64,000 nt of DNA from Akanthomyces muscarius (lineage: Eukaryota; Ascomycota; Sordariomycetes; Hypocreales; Cordycipitaceae). The notes below the pieces were generated by a model. It was not told the DNA's origin. It made no database searches and saw only the letters and a program-made list of their open reading frames with translations. The stretch lies in NCBI RefSeq assembly GCF_028009165.1, contig NC_079241.1:4154001-4218000 (forward strand). Direction: 5' to 3'. A program made the translations under genes and the position numbers. Shown here piece by piece: positions 33,014-44,720 of the stretch. Each line of letters starts with the position of its first letter. Within the stretch, counting starts at the first letter, position 1.

Positions 33014-34948
33014 TTAAAAAGTGCTCGTGGCCAGGCGGCTTGCCGCGTTTCTCGCATCAATACGGTCGTCGTCCTCTTCCTCCGTCACGCCCACCAGGCT
33101 GGTGCGCCCAGCAGCCGCATCCTGCGGCGCATCCTCTGCCTCATTGTCCTCGGGCAGCTTGCCCATGAAGCTCGTTGAGGCGCTACGGCTCGCCGCATCC
33201 GCACGACGAGGCACGCCACTCCACGCATCGCCCTTGGGACCTTGGCTGGCGGCTAGGCTGGTGCGGCGGATTACGGGGTGCGATTCGCGGCCCAGCCGGC
33301 TCAGGCCACCAGACTGGTCAATGGCGCGAATATCGGCGCGGACGCTCTCCAGCACGGATAGCGTACGTCTCTCGGCCTCAATCTCGCGCAGAACGAATTC
33401 TCTAATGCTCAGTCGCAAGTCGGTCGCTGTCCGCGAGAACCACTTGCGGCGCTCCTGGAGCAGGTTCTGCGTTACCTTGTGGGTCTTGTTGTAGAGGTAG
33501 GCCTCCGTCTCACGCGCATCATCGAGAGCCGAAATGGCTTCGTCCACCTTTTCACGGCGCACGCTGCTGCTGGCCTTGAGGCGATCAGCGGCATTGAGCT
33601 TGCTCCTCGTGGCTTCTTGAGCCTGAATGAATTCTCTCGTGAGAATTTGTCGGTTCGTCAGGGTTTCCTTGACGATGAAGGCATCCTGCGAATGATATTG
33701 GAATGGGTCGCCAATTGTCGATGCCTCGGCGGTAGCCTGTGCGGCGTGGTAGTCTCCCACATTCTGAATAACTTTGCCCAGCTTTCTGTATGCATTGGCC
33801 AGACCAGGGTGAGGTTCCTGCACATTCATGGCTCCAAGCTTGACACCAAAATCAGACTCGGCCAGACCAAGTCCTGCAAGAGCCTTGTTAGTACTGTAGA
33901 TGTAGTCATCCGTTGGCTACACATACCTCGCCGGGCCTTGACCAGCTTGTCCACCTTGTGCCCTGCATCCATGGTGCCGAGGTAAAACAGCTTGACGGCA
34001 GGACGTGCATCGGCGAGCTCGGGCGTATCGTCGGGTGGCGGGGCGAATTGCTTGAGGATCTTTCTGCGAACACCGGTAGCGGGCTGCTTCATTTTGACCA
34101 ATGGGCTGTAGCCAAAGTCCGATTCGACAAAAAGTATCATCTCGTCGTCTCTCATCAAGGTTTCGTTGCTGCAGACATAGTTGAACCATCTCTGCATCAG
34201 AGCCTTGACTCGGGTCTCGTCCTCGTCGGTTCCAGCGCCTGCCGAGGTGACGGCAGGAGGGACGGCTGGCACAAAGGCATCGGGATTGGCGGAAATGAGA
34301 TGCTCGGCAAGCTTCACAAACTCGGAGTGTAGGCGGCGAACGTCACGATATTGCGAAGTGCGAAATCGAGGAAGATTGGTCTGTATACCGTCAGCATGCT
34401 GCAGGAAGAGTCAATTGCTAAACACATACGTAGACATCAAATCGCAGCAACGGATCTTTCTTTCCAGTGCGCTCTAGGCCAGTGATCTTGGCCTGTAATC
34501 TATATTGAGGCTGTGGCTTATGAGTCTGTCCCTCGGTAGGCGGTGCAGGTCCCTGGCCGCGTTCAGCATTGTGTCCCTGGGGCGCGAAACCAGGATGCTG
34601 GTGGTGCGGAGGCGGCTGGTGGTGCTGAACCGGCGGCGCCGGCTGTGAATCGACAGTTTGGCTGACTTCAGACTCTTCATGGACGTGGACAGCTTCGTGG
34701 TCGGTCTCGCCTTCAGTCTCGGATGCAGTCGTGGCTGTGCCGGGCCGCTGAAAACCGTCGGCGCCGAGAGCTGGACTGCCCAGGCCGTTGGAGTCTTGCG
34801 ACGAGAAGGGAAACGTGGACGAGGAGCTCTCCTGCGGGAGGCTGGCAAACGGAGGCGGGTTCCTCTTGGGCGAGGAGGTGGGAGAGTTGCCCCAGGGCGA
34901 AGCTCCCACCGGATCGTCGGTCTCGTGGATGGATGCGCTGTAGTCCAT
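33014..34948 (-). CDS. vps17: Retromer sorting nexin Vps17 (PX-BAR)
   Basis: Exons 34948-34430, 34380-33927 and 33873-33014 (introns 49 and 53 nt) give 610 aa. The N-terminal ~150 residues are disordered, with Pro/His/Gln tracts. A PX domain (about 150-275) runs from YRLQAKITGLERTGKKDPL through RRLHSEFVKLAEHL to WFNYVCSNETLMRDDEMILF. A BAR-type helical region (about 300-545) includes LANAYRKLGKVIQNVGDYHA and KWFSRTATDLRLSIREFVL. The tail is disordered and acidic. Vps17 pairs with Vps5 to bend endosomal membrane for retromer-dependent recycling of vacuolar receptors. It is divergently transcribed from BCP1. Confidence 0.92.
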
Positions 34949-35535
34949 GGCACTGACGGGCCAGCAGACGGCTCGGTGACGACGGAGGGTTGGTGCGGAG
35001 TCGTCGGCGACGTCGTTGAGAACAGTCCAGCACGCAGTGAGCTGGAGAGGAGTGTATCGTCACCGTGCAGATGAGCCGAACGAGCAGCGAAGCGTGTGGC
35101 AGACAGAAGGATGGAACTGCGTGCCGGCGTGTGTGGTTTGGGGATTGACTCCAGCAGTGGTGCTCCGTGACGCAAGCTGAGAGGCTGGTCGGGCTGGCAG
35201 CTGGGTGGTGGGTGGTGGGTGGTGGATGCCAGGATGGGACGGTCTACAGGCGGGCCACCAGGCGGAGCGGCGGAGCTTGCTGGCCTGACCAAGAGCGCGC
35301 CAGGAGCGGACGACAGCGGTGCCGTCACAGGGGCTCACTCGCTGTAGACCGCCAGACAGTGCTGTTCTAGCGTGTGGCTTCAGAGTTTCCCCGATCAAGG
35401 CTAGTGCGGGGCAACCCATCCAAAAAATTGTACTGGTAGAGCTTGTTCGTTGGCCGGCTCAAACATTTTTTTCTCCAGCAATTGCGCCTACACACTACTT
35501 CACTATCTCTTGATTATATCCAAGAGTACTTCACC
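34949..35535. promoter_or_regulatory. Divergent promoter VPS17 / BCP1
   Basis: This is a 587-bp shared upstream region. It contains a GGTGGT-type repeat (35202-35224) but no regulator site that I can name. Confidence 0.5.
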
Positions 35536-36464
35536 ATGGGAAAGAAGCGCTCTAGGGAACAGGACGGCCTGTCCGGAGGTCCGTCCGACAAGGCTGCCGA
35601 CAAGATGGACGAGGACAGCAGCGACGAAGAGGTAGCCGCCCACAAACCACCGCTCGGCCAAGTGGCACAGAGTTACTGACTTGAATTCTCTAGGATTTTG
35701 ACATGGTCGATGTCGACTTTGAATGGTTCAACTACGACCCCGAAGTCGACTTTCACGGTGTCAAATCGCTTCTGCGACAGCTCTTCGACGTCGATGCCAA
35801 CCTGTTCAACATGTCGTTCCTCGCCGACCTCGTCTTGTCGCAACCGACAATCGGCTCAACTGTCAAGGTTGACGGCAAAAATACTGACGCCTACGCCATG
35901 CTTACTGCCTTGAACACTGCTGTGCACAAGGATGCCGACACCATGAAGGACGTGCTGCAGTACTTGGTCCAAAAGGCTGGCACCAATCCTGCCCTGGCGC
36001 CCGTCGCGCAGCTCCTCAACGCCAACAAGCAGATTGGCCTCGTCTTTTCCGAGCGCTTCATCAACATGCCCTCCGAGATTGCCCCGCCTCTGTATTCGAT
36101 GCTCATTGACGAGATTGAGGCCGCCGTCGAGGACAAGGAACCCTACGACTTTTCACACTACCTGATCCTGACACGCACTTATACCGAAGTCGAGTCGACG
36201 CTCGACATTGAGGACCGAAAGAAGAAAAAGGCCAAGGAGGAGGCTTCCACATTCTATTTCCATCCCGAAGATGAAGTGCTGCAAAAGTACGCGACTGCCT
36301 TTGGTGGATTCGCCTACACCAAGGAGGGCGATTCTGTTGCTGACAGCAAGCGCGCGTTCCAGGAATTGGGCATCAAGGCCCAAGGACATATGATCCTTAT
36401 TGAGGCCCCCAAGTTCCAGCAAGCCATCAAGGCAGTTAATGACTACGTGAACCCTGGCCAATAA
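35536..36464 (+). CDS. bcp1: BCP1/BCCIP-like nuclear chaperone
   Basis: Exons 35536-35631 and 35694-36464 (62-nt intron, phase 0) give 288 aa, close to the family length. The N-terminus has a basic MGKKRSREQD and an acidic Ser/Asp patch. The conserved core begins DVDFEWFNYDPEVDFHGVKS and continues through NLFNMSFLADLVLSQPTIGS, INMPSEIAPPLYSMLIDEIE, and the C-terminal FGGFAYTKEGDSVADSKRAF. In yeast Bcp1 acts in the nucleus as a chaperone for ribosomal protein uL14 (Rpl23) and in export of the kinase Mss4; human BCCIP is the relative. No catalytic motif. Confidence 0.93.
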
Positions 36465-36548
36465 AGCCGAAAAAATAGAGAATAAACTTTGTATATATCA
36501 TGACATTATTGTTTCTCATAAAGATCCTGGATTGTCTGTTTTTTGCAA

Positions 36549-37478
36549 TTATGGAGCAGGCTCCAAGCGCTGCATCAAATATTCTACTTCGACCTCCTTT
36601 GTCAACGGAATAACATATTTCTCGTACATGGCGGCCACAGCGTCGACATCAATCTTAATATGCGACTCGGAGCCTTCCTTCAGACCAGGATCTTTGCCAT
36701 AGGTGCGCGCCTTGAGACGCAGACGTTCGAAAATCTGCAGCTCGACGGCGCGATTCGTGATAGCCTCGTCGATGCCCTTGCGGTCACCCGCCCTGATAAG
36801 AGCAGTGAACTTTTCCGTCTCGGAGCGGAACTTGCTCTCGGCGACAAACTTGCCAAAGTGGATGCGCCGCGACAGCGCCTGCAGGCAGGCAATGTCGCAG
36901 GTGGCGGCTGAGCCGTAGTTCTCCTGCGTCTCGCCGCGGTCGCCGTGGCCGAAGTCGGGGCAGACGGCAGGGAGGAACTTTTCCGTGTAAAAGTCCTTGA
37001 TCTTGGCGTTGACGTCGACGTCGTTGGTGTGGAGGATCTTGGGATAGTTGAGCGGCTTGAGGATGGGCTTCTGCACGGCCTGGGGGAAGTAGGGGTACTC
37101 GTCGGGAGACTCGTAGCGACGGATGAGAGACTGGAGTTTCTCCTGCTCGCTCATGTACCAGTCAAAGAAGCTGAGTTTGCTGTTGGGGATATCAAGGGCG
37201 CCAGGCACGTAGATGGTCTGTACCAGACTATGGTGAGCAATTCGGGTCCTTTGGCGCTTGAAATGTAAAGGAGTAATGCCGTTCGTACCTTGTTTAGCGC
37301 AAACTGCACACGCTCAATGAGAGCAAAAATGATGGTATCTTCGAGACGACTACCAGTGAGTGAGTCAAATGCGTGCAAGCATGTACAGGGAGCATCGGCG
37401 CACATACATGAGCTGGTAGCGGATGCGCGACAGGTCCAATGCCTGAGAGCCATCGTTCAGATCGACAAAGGAATCCAT
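36549..37478 (-). CDS. aro7: Chorismate mutase
   Basis: Exons 37478-37408, 37349-37289 and 37217-36549 give 266 aa, like yeast Aro7. The N-terminal helix ([20 protein letters not shown]) spans the first intron. The active-site segment reads [16 protein letters not shown], carrying the Arg and Lys that bind the substrate in the yeast enzyme. The C-terminus ends [15 protein letters not shown], including the catalytic Glu position. The enzyme converts chorismate to prephenate in the cytosol, the branch to Phe and Tyr; family members are inhibited by Tyr and activated by Trp. It is head-to-head with MDV1. Confidence 0.95.
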
Positions 37479-38412
37479 GAGAGGCTATTGCTTTTCTCTT
37501 GGACGAGCTGGGTGAGGTGTTGAGGCTGCGCAGAGTTTGGCCAAGCCAAGACGACGTTTGGAGGGGCAATTTTGTCCGAGCATCGGCTGCAGTGCCGCTC
37601 AGCTTGGGAGCTCGCATAATAAAGCACCACCTAAAATCAATGGTGGATCAGCGACGTCAGACAGGCCGACACCACTACCACGGCCCGCTGCACGACTGCG
37701 AAGGCTGCTGGAGTCCGCTGGATTTGGGGGCTAATCGTTCTTCCGCCCCAAACGCCTCTATCATCCTGACGAAGTGAGATTCGAACAAGTACTGGAAAGT
37801 TGAGATTTGAGGCATAGGATAAGTTAAGAATGACCTTAAATACGGCAATATGGAACGAGACAGCGACACACCCATGGTTCTACTCATTTGGCTCAGGCAC
37901 CACGGCTTTCCTTGCTCGCTTAGGTGGTAGCCCAATACCTACCTACCTATGCGAGTACCTATGGATGTGTGCTGATACAGCGTACACATGCGCTCAACAG
38001 CCTCTCGGCAGTTTGGCTGCAATTTGATATGCCAGTGTATAGGTAGGTCACATTATTCTCTCATCTCTCTCTCTTTTTGTTTTATTTTTATCTTATCCTA
38101 CCATGTACAATGCAGGCAGAGCTCCGCTCGTGGACATCTGTGCATGTCATGTACGTAGGTAAGCCCCACCATAGCTTCAGCGCTGCACTCGCTGCAAGCA
38201 CCAGCTCCCTGATTGCACTGGTAGCGCTCTCCAGCAAGGCATCCCTGCGCCGGCGCTCTCCAAGCGGCCTTCTCATTGGCGCTTGGCCCCAGCCTGGCCA
38301 CGCCCAGAGGCGAGGCAACCCATGGTCGCAAACTCCCTCTGACCTACGCCACTGCGTTTATCAAAGCCATTGACCAAAACGCAATTGCAGCTCAAGCTCT
38401 ACGGCCTGAGTT
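37479..38412. promoter_or_regulatory. Divergent promoter ARO7 / MDV1
   Basis: This is a 934-bp region with ACCTACCTACC (37936-37949) and AGGTAGGTCA (38040-38049) motifs between the two genes. No protein is supported inside it. A Gcn4-type TGACTCA is not visible here; TGAGTCA and TGACTC-like elements occur instead inside the first ARO7 intron. Confidence 0.45.
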
Positions 38413-40623
38413 ATGGCTGACCCAGAAAGCCAATATGATTTCGCTGACGATGGTCCCGACGACGACCAGTCGCTCATTTCGGTACGCGACACCAAACTGC
38501 CTCGCTGCCTATCACAACCCCTGGGTGTCGTGTGATGGCAGCGCCGTCGTCATTCCCAGAGTGCAACTCGGTTGCTAACACGTCCCCTTCTTGTCGCTGT
38601 CGTCTGCAGACTCGTGGCCTTGAAACCTTTAGCAGAAAAATAACAACCACCGCCAGCCACCTCATGGGCCCTGTCAATGCCGAAGGCGCATCGACACACT
38701 ACAAGGCCGCCATGGCCGAGGTGCACAAGCAGCTCAAGAGACCCACGGTCCAACGCAGCATGTTTGCCATGGCTAGAACTACGCCTACCGACATGGTTCG
38801 CTCCAAGCTCTCACGAGCTGAAATTCAGCACCGCGCCTTGACGACACTCCCAGACGACCTCCTCTCCAACATTCCCGACAACGACAACAGCTACTCGCTC
38901 TTCCAGGGCTTCCAGGCCAGCTTCCCCGAGCTAACAGACGAGGGCAAGAAGCATCGTCGACGCGTCTCAAGAGGCAGGAAGCTGATCGAAGATGGCACGG
39001 CCGTCTCCGAGACGCAGCGACTCAGCCAAGCCAAGAAGGAAAAGGCCGCCATGATGCACGAATTTGATTTGCTCGCTGTCCGTAAAAACATGGCCAGCAG
39101 TGAGATTCGCGAAATCGACAACAAAATCGCCAACCTCCATGGCATGCGCCGGATCATCATGGAGAGGCTGGCAGGTTTGGAGCAAGAAGAGGCGCTCCTC
39201 GAGCATGATAGTGAGCCACTCCTCGACTTTATCAACCCAACTGTCGGGTCATCTAACATGTCACAGTTCTTGACGTCGAAGGGAGAGTGGAAGCCGCTCA
39301 AGCGCTTGTTGATGAAGCCGAGGAAATAGCAAAGAACACTCCCACGAGGGACGAGGTTGACCTCGTTGGCGATGCCGACGACCACGACCCCGAATTCATG
39401 TCGCAATCCGTCTACGATAAAATACCGACTTCACCATCCAGCACACCAACGAAAAGACCCAAAAAGGTTCGCCGCCGCAAATCCATGCCCATCCTACACG
39501 AGCACTTCGAGGAGGGCTCTAGCATTCGCGAAATCCGAGCGCACAAGGACACAATCACTGCGCTCGACTTTGACGCCCCTTTCGGTGTCATGGTCACTGC
39601 CGCCCTCGATGATACTGTTCGTGTGTGGGATCTGAATGCCGGCCGTTGCATGGGCCACCTCGAAGGCCACAATGCCTCCGTCCGCACGTTGCAGGTGGAA
39701 GATAACATTTTGGCCACCGGTTCGGTAGACGCAACCATTAAGCTATGGGATCTTAGCAAATCACACTACGACCCGCAAGGCGCCGGAGGACACGGAGAGG
39801 AAGACGAAGATGCTATCGCGTTCGAGAACCCCGACGATCACCACGTTGAGCCGCCCCCGGGCAGCATGGACGACTGCGAGCTCTTCACACTGCAGGCGCA
39901 TGTTGGAGAAATCACGGCTCTCCATTTCCGCGGTGATACTCTGATCTCTGGTTCGGCGGACAAGACTCTGCGCCACTGGGACTTGGAGAAGGGCCGCTGC
40001 ATCCAGACGTTGGATGTCATGTGGGCAGCCGCACAGGCTTCCGCCAACCCCAGCACTTCTGATGCCGCTTGGAGGCCCACAGGCCGTTCGCAATCCAGCT
40101 CCGCTGATTTCGTCGGCGCCCTGCAGGTGTTTGAGTCGGCACTAGCGTGCGGTACCGCAGATGGCATGGTGCGTCTGTGGGATCTTCGGAGCGGGCAGGT
40201 ACATAGAAGCCTGGTCGGCCATACCGGGGCGGTGACCTGTCTTCAGTTTGATGACGTGCACCTGGTGACTGGAAGCTTGGATAGGAGTATAAGAGTAAGT
40301 TGAGCAGCGAGGTACACCTTGAGGCACCAAGACTAACTGGATGATAGATCTGGGATCTGCGAACTGGGTCTATATACGACGCATATGCATACGACAACCC
40401 TATTACGAGTATGATGTTTGACGCCAGGAGGATTGTCAGCGCCGCCTGTGAGGATGTTGTCAAGGTGTACGATAAGGTAGAGGGACGGCAATGGGACTGC
40501 GGCGCGGGCGTCACGGCGGCCGAGGAGGGCATAAAGACCTCTATTGTAGAGCGCGTGCGCGTCAAGGATGGCTACATGGTAGAAGGCAGACAAAACGGTA
40601 TTGTCGGCGTCTGGACGTGCTAG
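38413..40623 (+). CDS. mdv1: Mitochondrial division protein Mdv1/Caf4 (WD40)
   Basis: Exons 38413-38481, 38610-39210, 39267-40294 and 40348-40623 encode 657 aa. The N-terminal part (to about 200) is the Fis1-binding extension. A coiled coil ([20 protein letters not shown] to [11 protein letters not shown]) follows for dimerisation, then a basic linker ([15 protein letters not shown]). From about residue 290 seven WD40 blades follow: VRVWDL, IKLWDL, LRHWDL, VRLWDL and IWDLRTG mark the repeat ends. An acidic loop ([15 protein letters not shown]) interrupts blades 2 and 3. The protein sits on the mitochondrial surface and recruits the dynamin Dnm1 through Fis1 to divide mitochondria. The last intron has a CTAAC branch site. 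Confidence 0.93.
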
Positions 40624-41039
40624 AATGGGACGACACGCATGCATCTTTGATATTGGTAGCCTACAAATGTGTACAATTTACTGGAGATAAAGTAGACTTG
40701 GCGCGGAGCTGCGCACGAGTTCCACGATCGCACGAATCAGCGATCTCCTGTTTGGTTTTATAGAGCACACACAAGCAATGCAGTCGAATCATGACCTTTC
40801 ATCTCCTTTTATTTTAGCATGGCTTAAGGCTGCCGCCTTGGGTAGCTAGATTCGCATCCAGCGCGGGGCGATCGCTGGCATCTACAGCGCCCCGCTAAAC
40901 TCAAGGCGGACGGCGTCACTGTCAAAGGTCTCGTGAACGTTTCTACTCCGTCACCAACACCGCGGGCCGTTTGGTGCGCCTATGGCCGAGCTTAATATAC
41001 CCCAAACCCAGCGAAATACAATACCCGAACCTAATACTC
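40624..41039. other. Intergenic MDV1 to MIT/coiled-coil gene
   Basis: 3' UTR and promoter; no feature recognised. Confidence 0.6.
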
Positions 41040-42596
41040 ATGGATTCATCACCGCTTATCAAGGCGCACGACCACGCGCAGGCCGCCGCCGTCGCCACCC
41101 GCCAGTCCGCCGACACCACAGTCGCCATCAACGAGCACACCCTGGCCGCGGGTGAATTTGCCCAGGCCGCCCAGAGCACGTCCAGCGTCGAAGCACTCCG
41201 CACCCTCAAACTTCTCGAGGCGCATCATCAGCAGCTCGCCGAGCTGCTCAGGCAACCGCCCGATGCGCACTCGCACGCCGGCGCCGAAGGCGACATTGAC
41301 GAGAAGGCTGTCAGCGAAAAGGACGGCGACGATGCTGCTCACGCAGGCGGCAAGTCCTCGGCGGGCGATACGACGTCACCAAAATCATCCTCGTCGCCGC
41401 ACATGCCAGGGCTCGCGCAGCAGCGACGCCATGCCGCGCGCGAAATGTCGTCGTCCATTGCCAGCAACCTGGCCTCGGCACGCGGCATCCGCTCCAAGTA
41501 TCGCGGGCAGCCGCTGAGCCCCAGCGTATCCAACGACCAGGCGCCCGGAAATGTCGACCCGCACCCGAGGCGGGACGGCTCCAAGTCCAAGATGCAGACG
41601 CTGATGGACCACCAGCCTGGCAAGCCGACGTGGGTTCCGCCCATGCAGTCTTCAAAGTCAGACATGCGCCAGAGACTGGACTCGACGCCGCAGCAGCAAA
41701 GTCCCGAACCAAATGCCGAGGACATCGGGTACGCGCGATTCTATAATACATTCGGGAGCATCATTAATAAAATCTCTGCGCCCCTGGCATTTGCTGGCTT
41801 GCCGCTGATTCAAGAGGAGTCCATCACATCGGATCAAGAGGCGCCAGAGCCGGTGCAACAAAAGAGGAAACCAAAGACGGTCCCGTCCCCGCACGCCGAG
41901 CCGGATCTGACCAAAATATACTCCAAGGCTGCGATACGTGTTCTGGCGCGAGATGGTCATACTCATGCTCCTCACGAGTCTTTCTACGTCGTACCCACTA
42001 CTGGGCACACAATGTCCTATGCGAACATTCTTAGCTACGCCGAAAAGGAGAAGCGGCGTCTGGGTGGCTCTATACATGGAAGTGCGGAATCCGCCGTCGG
42101 GGAGGAGGAGGATGACGACTTTGTAGATGCGCGCGAGCTACCTGCCACGCTATCGCCAGGAGCGAAGCGGCGAGTTGGCAAATCATCGCATACAGAACGG
42201 CAACTCAACAATACCATCGAGGAGCTGCATACAGAGAACCAATCACTGAAAGATATGCTAGACAAGCTTTCTAAGCGACTGCATACCTTTGAGGCAAGCG
42301 CACAGAGCTCCGCCATGGCCCTGGCAGAGAGCTATCGCCTTATGCGGCCCTCTTCGCCAGAAGCCTCGTCCAAGCCGGACGACGGCGCGGCTGCAGCCAT
42401 GATACGCAAGAACCAGGAGATGGAGGAGCAGCTGCTGGCGGCGACGAAGCAAATGGAACGTCTAGAGAAGGATAATCGTAAGATGCAAAAAACTCTAGAA
42501 AAGTACAGAGAGAAATGGGAGCTGTTAAAAGCGGGAGCCAAAGCGCGAAGAGATGGCCAGAAGCCAGATGCTACAGAAGACGATAGCCAGAGTTAA
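41040..42596 (+). CDS. MIT-like and coiled-coil protein, candidate Atg38/NRBF2
   Basis: Intronless, 518 aa from the ATG at 41040. Residues about 1-70 form a three-helix, Ala-rich stretch (PLIKAHDHAQAAAVATRQSA and LEAHHQQLAELL) like an MIT domain. A long disordered Ser/Pro region follows. A conserved-looking block around 240-275 reads YARFYNTFGSIINKISAPLA, and another around 305-350 contains ESFYVVPTTGHTMSYANILSY. The C-terminal 110 residues are strong coiled coil (NNTIEELHTENQSLKDMLDK and later QMERLEKDNRKMQKTLEKYR). An MIT domain plus C-terminal coiled coil is the plan of Atg38/NRBF2, the dimeric subunit of the autophagy PI3-kinase complex. The assignment is by architecture only. Confidence 0.55.
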   Translation: MDSSPLIKAHDHAQAAAVATRQSADTTVAINEHTLAAGEFAQAAQSTSSVEALRTLKLLEAHHQQLAELLRQPPDAHSHAGAEGDIDEKAVSEKDGDDAAHAGGKSSAGDTTSPKSSSSPHMPGLAQQRRHAAREMSSSIASNLASARGIRSKYRGQPLSPSVSNDQAPGNVDPHPRRDGSKSKMQTLMDHQPGKPTWVPPMQSSKSDMRQRLDSTPQQQSPEPNAEDIGYARFYNTFGSIINKISAPLAFAGLPLIQEESITSDQEAPEPVQQKRKPKTVPSPHAEPDLTKIYSKAAIRVLARDGHTHAPHESFYVVPTTGHTMSYANILSYAEKEKRRLGGSIHGSAESAVGEEEDDDFVDARELPATLSPGAKRRVGKSSHTERQLNNTIEELHTENQSLKDMLDKLSKRLHTFEASAQSSAMALAESYRLMRPSSPEASSKPDDGAAAAMIRKNQEMEEQLLAATKQMERLEKDNRKMQKTLEKYREKWELLKAGAKARRDGQKPDATEDDSQS

Positions 42597-42825
42597 ACAC
42601 TACAGCGAATGAATATATATATATATCTATCAGTGACCATACGATTCTTCTTAACCACACTAACCACAAGAACCTTGTTTGTCATTGCATGAGCTAAATG
42701 GTGGCATATATTGATGGCTGTAAGCTTTCTGTTACAACCGAGTGGAGACCTTGGCTGGACATTTCATCCCGTCAACACAACGGCACTTGGAGCTGTCTTA
42801 GCGACCAACATAAAAGCATAGCATC

Positions 42826-44367
42826 ATGAGTGATCCTGACCTGGTCTGCCGAAACATCAAGGAGATTCTCGAACGCTACCATGAAGCCACACTCACGCTA
42901 GCGAATGCAAATGAAGGACCAGTCTCGCCCGATGCCAGCCTGCGGCTGGACGAGCTGGAGGGCGAAGGCATGGAGGACATGCTAAGCCGCCAGGCAAATT
43001 CCCTGCTTCAGGTGTATGACGCTGGCAAAGCCGGATGCTCCAGGGACAGCGCTGCTTTCGCCCGTATAGCCCTTCGGCTAAAGGACGTTGAGCTCGCGAG
43101 CCACGCCCGCCTCTACGTGTACCGTTTCGACCAGGTGCCGTTTCGCTGGCGACAAATCTACTCTGACGCGCATATTCTCACCACATTTCACATTCTGCTG
43201 GCGAACCTACCGTGGCAACGACCATTCGAAGAGCAGAAGCAGGGCTTCTTGAAGAGTTTAGACGAGGTGATTGCGCGGCTCGATCGGGCCCTCGTCACAG
43301 CCGGTGGGGGAGGCCGCGAGAGCTGGATTAACCAGACGATGAAGATGCTCCATCAAGCATGGGAGCGTATAGAGGAACCGGGTCTCGAAGGCGAATTCTC
43401 CAGTCGGGAGCCGTTTGGCCGTCCGACGCTGACGAGACCGTGCGCAAGACACCAAGGCTGGGATATCGACCGGTTTGAGAGGTACATGGAAGAGGGCCAT
43501 GCAGTGGCCGTGAATACCGGCGCCGTCGGCCCTGTGCCCATTGTGTTTACAGACTTGACACGGGACGACTGGCCTGCGCTGCGCCAAAGGACGTGGTTCC
43601 GGCCAGACTACCTCTTCCGGCAGACGACTGGCGGACGAAGGCTCGTTCCAGTCGAGATTGGACGCAGCTACGTCGATGCCGGATGGGGCCAAGAGCTCCT
43701 GCCCTTCAAGGACTTTCTTGTCCGCTTCATCGACAGGACCCTCACCTCTGGCGATGCCACCGCCGCCACCGCCGCCGCCGCCGCCGACCCCGCTGCCGCC
43801 TCTGTGGCGGCGCAGCAGACCGGCTACCTCGCCCAGCACAACCTCTTTGAGCAGATCCCCGCGCTGCGCAACGACATCCTGGTTCCCGACCTCTGCTGGG
43901 CCGCCGCGCCGAGCCAGCACCCCCTGACAGGCGCCGCGAAGCCCAAGCTCCCGCTGCCGGAGCTCAACGCCTGGTTCGGCCCGCCCGGCACCATCACGCC
44001 GCTGCACACGGACGGCTACAACAACCTCCTGTGCCAGGCCGTAGGCGCCAAGTACGTGCGGCTGTACCCGCCCCAGGCGGACAAGTACATGCGGCCCATG
44101 TCGAGCGATGAGAATGGCGTCGATATGAGCAACACGAGCGCCATTGACCTCGGCGCCATCGAGGGCTGGGACGGGGGCCCCGATGCGGATGTGAGCGACG
44201 ATGAAGAGACGAAGAAGTATATACAGGAACAAAGGGACAGCCTAGAGGGCGTCGAGTACTTTGAGTGTATACTGGAGCCTGGCGATACGTTGCTGATACC
44301 CGTGGGCTGGTGGCATTGTGTGCGGAGCTTGAGCGTTAGCTTCAGTGTCAGTTTTTGGTGGAATTGA
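42826..44367 (+). CDS. JmjC-domain oxygenase, JMJD5/KDM8-like
   Basis: Intronless, 513 aa. The N-terminal ~190 residues are helical. From about 225 the cupin fold follows: VPIVFTDLTRDDWPALRQRTW, PVEIGRSYVDAGWGQELLPF, then the iron ligands His-x-Asp in GTITPLHTDGYNNLLCQAVG and the distal His in PVGWWHCVRSLSVSFSVSFW. The Lys in VGAKYVRLYPP fits the 2-oxoglutarate-binding position. All Fe(II)/2OG residues are thus present, so an active hydroxylase is likely; the substrate is unknown. A run of Ala/Thr (about residues 307-330) is a low-complexity insert. Confidence 0.88.
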   Translation: MSDPDLVCRNIKEILERYHEATLTLANANEGPVSPDASLRLDELEGEGMEDMLSRQANSLLQVYDAGKAGCSRDSAAFARIALRLKDVELASHARLYVYRFDQVPFRWRQIYSDAHILTTFHILLANLPWQRPFEEQKQGFLKSLDEVIARLDRALVTAGGGGRESWINQTMKMLHQAWERIEEPGLEGEFSSREPFGRPTLTRPCARHQGWDIDRFERYMEEGHAVAVNTGAVGPVPIVFTDLTRDDWPALRQRTWFRPDYLFRQTTGGRRLVPVEIGRSYVDAGWGQELLPFKDFLVRFIDRTLTSGDATAATAAAAADPAAASVAAQQTGYLAQHNLFEQIPALRNDILVPDLCWAAAPSQHPLTGAAKPKLPLPELNAWFGPPGTITPLHTDGYNNLLCQAVGAKYVRLYPPQADKYMRPMSSDENGVDMSNTSAIDLGAIEGWDGGPDADVSDDEETKKYIQEQRDSLEGVEYFECILEPGDTLLIPVGWWHCVRSLSVSFSVSFWWN

Positions 44368-44720
44368 TCTTTATTTTTCCTTTCCTTGGGACGAGGCTTT
44401 GATGAAGACATGATTTATGATGAATAGACGAGAGAGAAATTATCGTTGAACCGGACTTAGAGCCACGATGGTTATATATTTTGTGTCAACTGCGACATGT
44501 GTGTGTGTGTGTGTGTGTCTGCACAGCGGTATTGTATTAACGCTTCAACTTTGTTCTCCTCCACATTGCATGTATCTGGTGAGCAGATTTGCCATTTGTA
44601 GGATTCATATAAATAAGAAAAAGCATGAAAGTTCAACTCCTTTCCCAATGATATTATCGGCACCTTTTTTCCTTCATTTTTTTTTTTGTTTTCCTTTTTT
44701 TATATTTATATATCTTGCTT
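44368..44720. other. Intergenic between two convergent genes, with a (GT)10 microsatellite
   Basis: This holds the 3' UTRs of the JmjC gene (plus) and LEU1 (minus). A GT dinucleotide run occupies 44499-44518. T-rich tracts lie at 44668-44705. Confidence 0.75.

Noticed and set aside
43258..44232. 324-codon minus-strand frame opposite the JmjC gene
   Set aside because: Antisense shadow of a GC-rich exon; the sense strand has complete JmjC motifs.
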